Positions 41,666 through 43,589 of a stretch of 43,589 nt of DNA are shown here, piece by piece. The stretch is from a virus: positions 1 through 43,589 of the IMG/VR virus record IMGVR_UViG_3300021379_000637. One strand, written 5' to 3'. The position numbers were made by a program, and so were the translations under genes. Within the stretch, counting starts at the first letter, position 1, and each line of letters starts with the position of its first letter. The notes beneath the pieces were generated by a model that was not told where the DNA came from, made no database searches, and worked only from the letters and a program-made list of their open reading frames with translations.

Positions 41666-43589
41666 TTACTTAGTGATATCTTTTATAACAGTCAATTTAG
41701 AGATTGGCATAGTGACTTTTCTATCAGTCTTTTTATGACTACCATCTTCCATAATAGCCCAAACTAACATGGTAGCTTCTTTGTCTTTACTATTAACGCT
41801 AGTAACTACACCATGAACTGTTGAAGGTGGGTCGGGGTCCTTATTTATTGACCAACTGACAGATTGACCTACACGAACAGATTGTGCTTTCATTTCATCA
41901 TTACCCTTTTTAGATGAGAGTGGGTGTGATGAAGGTAACAAATCTTGGTCATAAGGCTTTCTCTTAAATCGTCCTGTTCTCAATGCATGAAGGAACCCGT
42001 TTACTCTGGCTACTCCCCACTGGTCAGCAGATGTAACATTACCTCTAACTGAACCAGGGCTTGTACGATAAGCACCTACACCTCTACGAAATACAGCAAT
42101 CAAAGTTCTAAGATTTGCTCTGTGTTTCGGATTTTTAGAGTTGTGTTCTTCAACTTTATTAGTTAAAGTTTTTCTGATTCTATCGGAAACTGCCTTAGCA
42201 GCATTCTCGTCAGCCATTTTGCTAGCAAGCTCGTAAGCTTCTTTTCTTCTAGCTCTAACGACTTTCATTTGTTCAGATATAACTTTTTTCATAGCAGGAA
42301 CACCCATGTTCAAAACACCACCCCACTTAATTGCGGCAACAACACCAGCTAATCTGTTATTGTTTTGATGTCTTCCCATAAAGCGTTCTCTTCTACGTAC
42401 CCAGTTAAGTACTGATTCACTTCTATCACCAGATTGATATTTACTCCATCTGTTGAATGCATCATTACCTGTAAATGAGGTAGGAGGGTTACCACCATTT
42501 CCACCTCGTCTCCAGATTTCTGGGTAATTCTCTTTTAGGTTTTTCGCATAACCATAAGGAAACATTTTATATTTAGAATTAGAGATTCTTACAGCCATAT
42601 CATCTCCAGGGCTTGGAAAATTAGTTCTGTCTTTTTTAGGTTTTTCGTTTTTATTATTCTCAGGTTCCATCTCGAAAACTTGCTCCATAACTACTTCGGC
42701 TTCTTCTGTTGAGACTTTCAACTCTTCAACTATACCATCTATAAATGACTTCTTAGTTCTTTCAAATGATTCGTGACTTTCACAAGGCATGTAGTAAGTC
42801 ATACCTTCAACTTCATGAGCATGTGAACCTTCACAACCTAATTGTCTAGCTCTTTCTTCAGCAGCTTCTCTAGTTGTAAACATAAACATATTCCTAGAAG
42901 GTTTTGGAGCTACTGCTTGTCTTGTAGTCTCTGGTACGGCATCTACACTATCCATTTTTGCATCATATAATTCTCTTAAAAGTTTAGCTTCATAACTAGC
43001 TTCATCATCACTAGCAGCTTGAAGTTGTCCAGCTTCTGGATTGTTGTCTGAACCTTCTTCTTGTTGTTCTGTCATTGGTGCAGGTTCTGAACCGTCAGCA
43101 GGAACTTGTAACATATTTAATGGTCTTAAATAAACATTATGTTTTTCGTCGACATCAAGACCAACTACTTTTCTAGCTTCACCAATAGTTATCCAACCAC
43201 CACCTACACCTTTGTTAACTCTTTCATACAATTTGTCCATATCTGTTTGTAATGCTCTAACATTATGTAAGTCGTAATCACACATAAGTTCATTACCGCC
43301 AAAGTCTGGTAACAATAACTGATGTGTTAATTCATTAGCAACTGTTTTCCATAACGGTACAAGTTTTTGCTCTGTAAAAAATTCTCTAAGTTCAGAAGTA
43401 TTGTTATAAGTAGCTGAATCAAGACCAGCACCTAAACCAGCTAATATTGCAGGAACACCAAGAACAGCAGAAACTCTTTCTTCAGGTAATCTTCTTAATT
43501 CTTGTAACTTCATTTGGTCAGGTGAAAAAGAAACAACCTCTACTGACATTGAACCAGACAAAACCATTGGGGAGCCTCTATTAGCACCA
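41666..43589 (-). CDS. portal protein, 5' end missing, with large C-terminal extension
   Basis: The frame is open through base 43588, reading GANRGSP before the first in-window Met at 43567, so the true start lies outside. Residues 1-165 counted from that Met match the C-terminal part of HK97 portals: SVEVVSFSPDQMKLQELRRL, VSAVLGVPAILAGLG, YNNTSELREFFTEQKLVPLW. Beyond it lie a Cys/His mini-domain at 225-268 (LGCEGSHAHE, MPCESHESF), a basic helical region at 320-485, a conserved block at 491-545 (RRGVGAYRTSPGSVRGNVTS, then QWGVARVNGFLHAL) and a Tudor-like beta-barrel at 562-630 (VRVGQSVSWSINKD, HGVVTSVNS, DGSHKKTDR). Portals form the dodecameric packaging ring; the extension, about 460 residues, is unusual and its job unknown. 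Confidence 0.88.
   Translation of the reverse strand, partial: GANRGSPMVLSGSMSVEVVSFSPDQMKLQELRRLPEERVSAVLGVPAILAGLGAGLDSATYNNTSELREFFTEQKLVPLWKTVANELTHQLLLPDFGGNELMCDYDLHNVRALQTDMDKLYERVNKGVGGGWITIGEARKVVGLDVDEKHNVYLRPLNMLQVPADGSEPAPMTEQQEEGSDNNPEAGQLQAASDDEASYEAKLLRELYDAKMDSVDAVPETTRQAVAPKPSRNMFMFTTREAAEERARQLGCEGSHAHEVEGMTYYMPCESHESFERTKKSFIDGIVEELKVSTEEAEVVMEQVFEMEPENNKNEKPKKDRTNFPSPGDDMAVRISNSKYKMFPYGYAKNLKENYPEIWRRGGNGGNPPTSFTGNDAFNRWSKYQSGDRSESVLNWVRRRERFMGRHQNNNRLAGVVAAIKWGGVLNMGVPAMKKVISEQMKVVRARRKEAYELASKMADENAAKAVSDRIRKTLTNKVEEHNSKNPKHRANLRTLIAVFRRGVGAYRTSPGSVRGNVTSADQWGVARVNGFLHALRTGRFKRKPYDQDLLPSSHPLSSKKGNDEMKAQSVRVGQSVSWSINKDPDPPSTVHGVVTSVNSKDKEATMLVWAIMEDGSHKKTDRKVTMPISKLTVIKDITK

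Noticed and set aside
1-43589. tRNA genes, attachment sites and IS elements
   Set aside because: Reading through the short gaps on both strands I found no cloverleaf, integrase-linked repeat or transposase.

Overview
This window looks like the late structural region of a tailed double-stranded DNA phage (or prophage). The genes form one AT-rich, tightly packed block, and every gene I accept is on the minus strand, so transcription runs from the right end to the left end. Long flexible tail (siphovirus-like) morphology is inferred from an HK97-type portal, prohead protease and capsid set, a tail-tube protein, a tail-assembly chaperone pair with a -1 frameshift, a 2190-residue tape measure, and no sheath, baseplate-wedge or contractile genes. 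A marine or freshwater origin is suggested by cupredoxin-bearing giant fibres, 2OG-Fe(II) oxygenases and a portal extension of a kind I associate with aquatic viromes. The host cannot be named from this sequence. No tRNA, integrase, replication gene, CRISPR array or IS element is present.

Layout in transcription order. Right end, 43589-31129 (head and neck): the portal is truncated by the window edge and carries a large C-terminal extension. It is followed by the prohead protease, the major capsid protein and a UUCG-loop terminator. Next come a small Lys/Ala-rich protein, a gp6-like connector, an HTH plus double Cys4 protein, a head-closure protein, an unrecognised 1228-aa protein, a tail terminator, a small acidic protein, the tail-tube protein, and the G/GT chaperone with a C-CCA-AAA slippery site and downstream hairpin. 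Middle, 31128-16698 (tail): tape measure, distal-tail-like protein, then a tail hub split over two genes. The hub appears to contain a LamG domain, and that LamG domain is itself interrupted by a lysozyme-like cassette. The following fibre carries nine HxH motifs at about nine-residue spacing. Left, 16697-3667: small coiled-coil proteins, a DUF6065-like protein, beta-repeat fibres including a 2232-aa fibre with two cupredoxin-like domains, and a duplicated adhesin pair of which one copy has a Tyr/His/Asn-rich insert.

Far left, 3646-1: an unknown protein, three consecutive 2OG-Fe(II) oxygenases with intact iron ligands, an FkbM-like methyltransferase and a second DUF6065-like gene that runs off the window. 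This module follows the adhesins in the same operon and may modify virion proteins or host surface molecules.

Gene junctions are extremely tight: eleven use the one-base overlap TAATG, which suggests translational coupling. No gene-free stretch over 300 bases exists once the frameshift extension at 31132-31464 is counted. The most unusual points are the nested, split hub, the cupredoxin domains in the giant fibre, the Tyr/His-rich insert, the 1228-aa neck-region protein, and the oxygenase/methyltransferase module.
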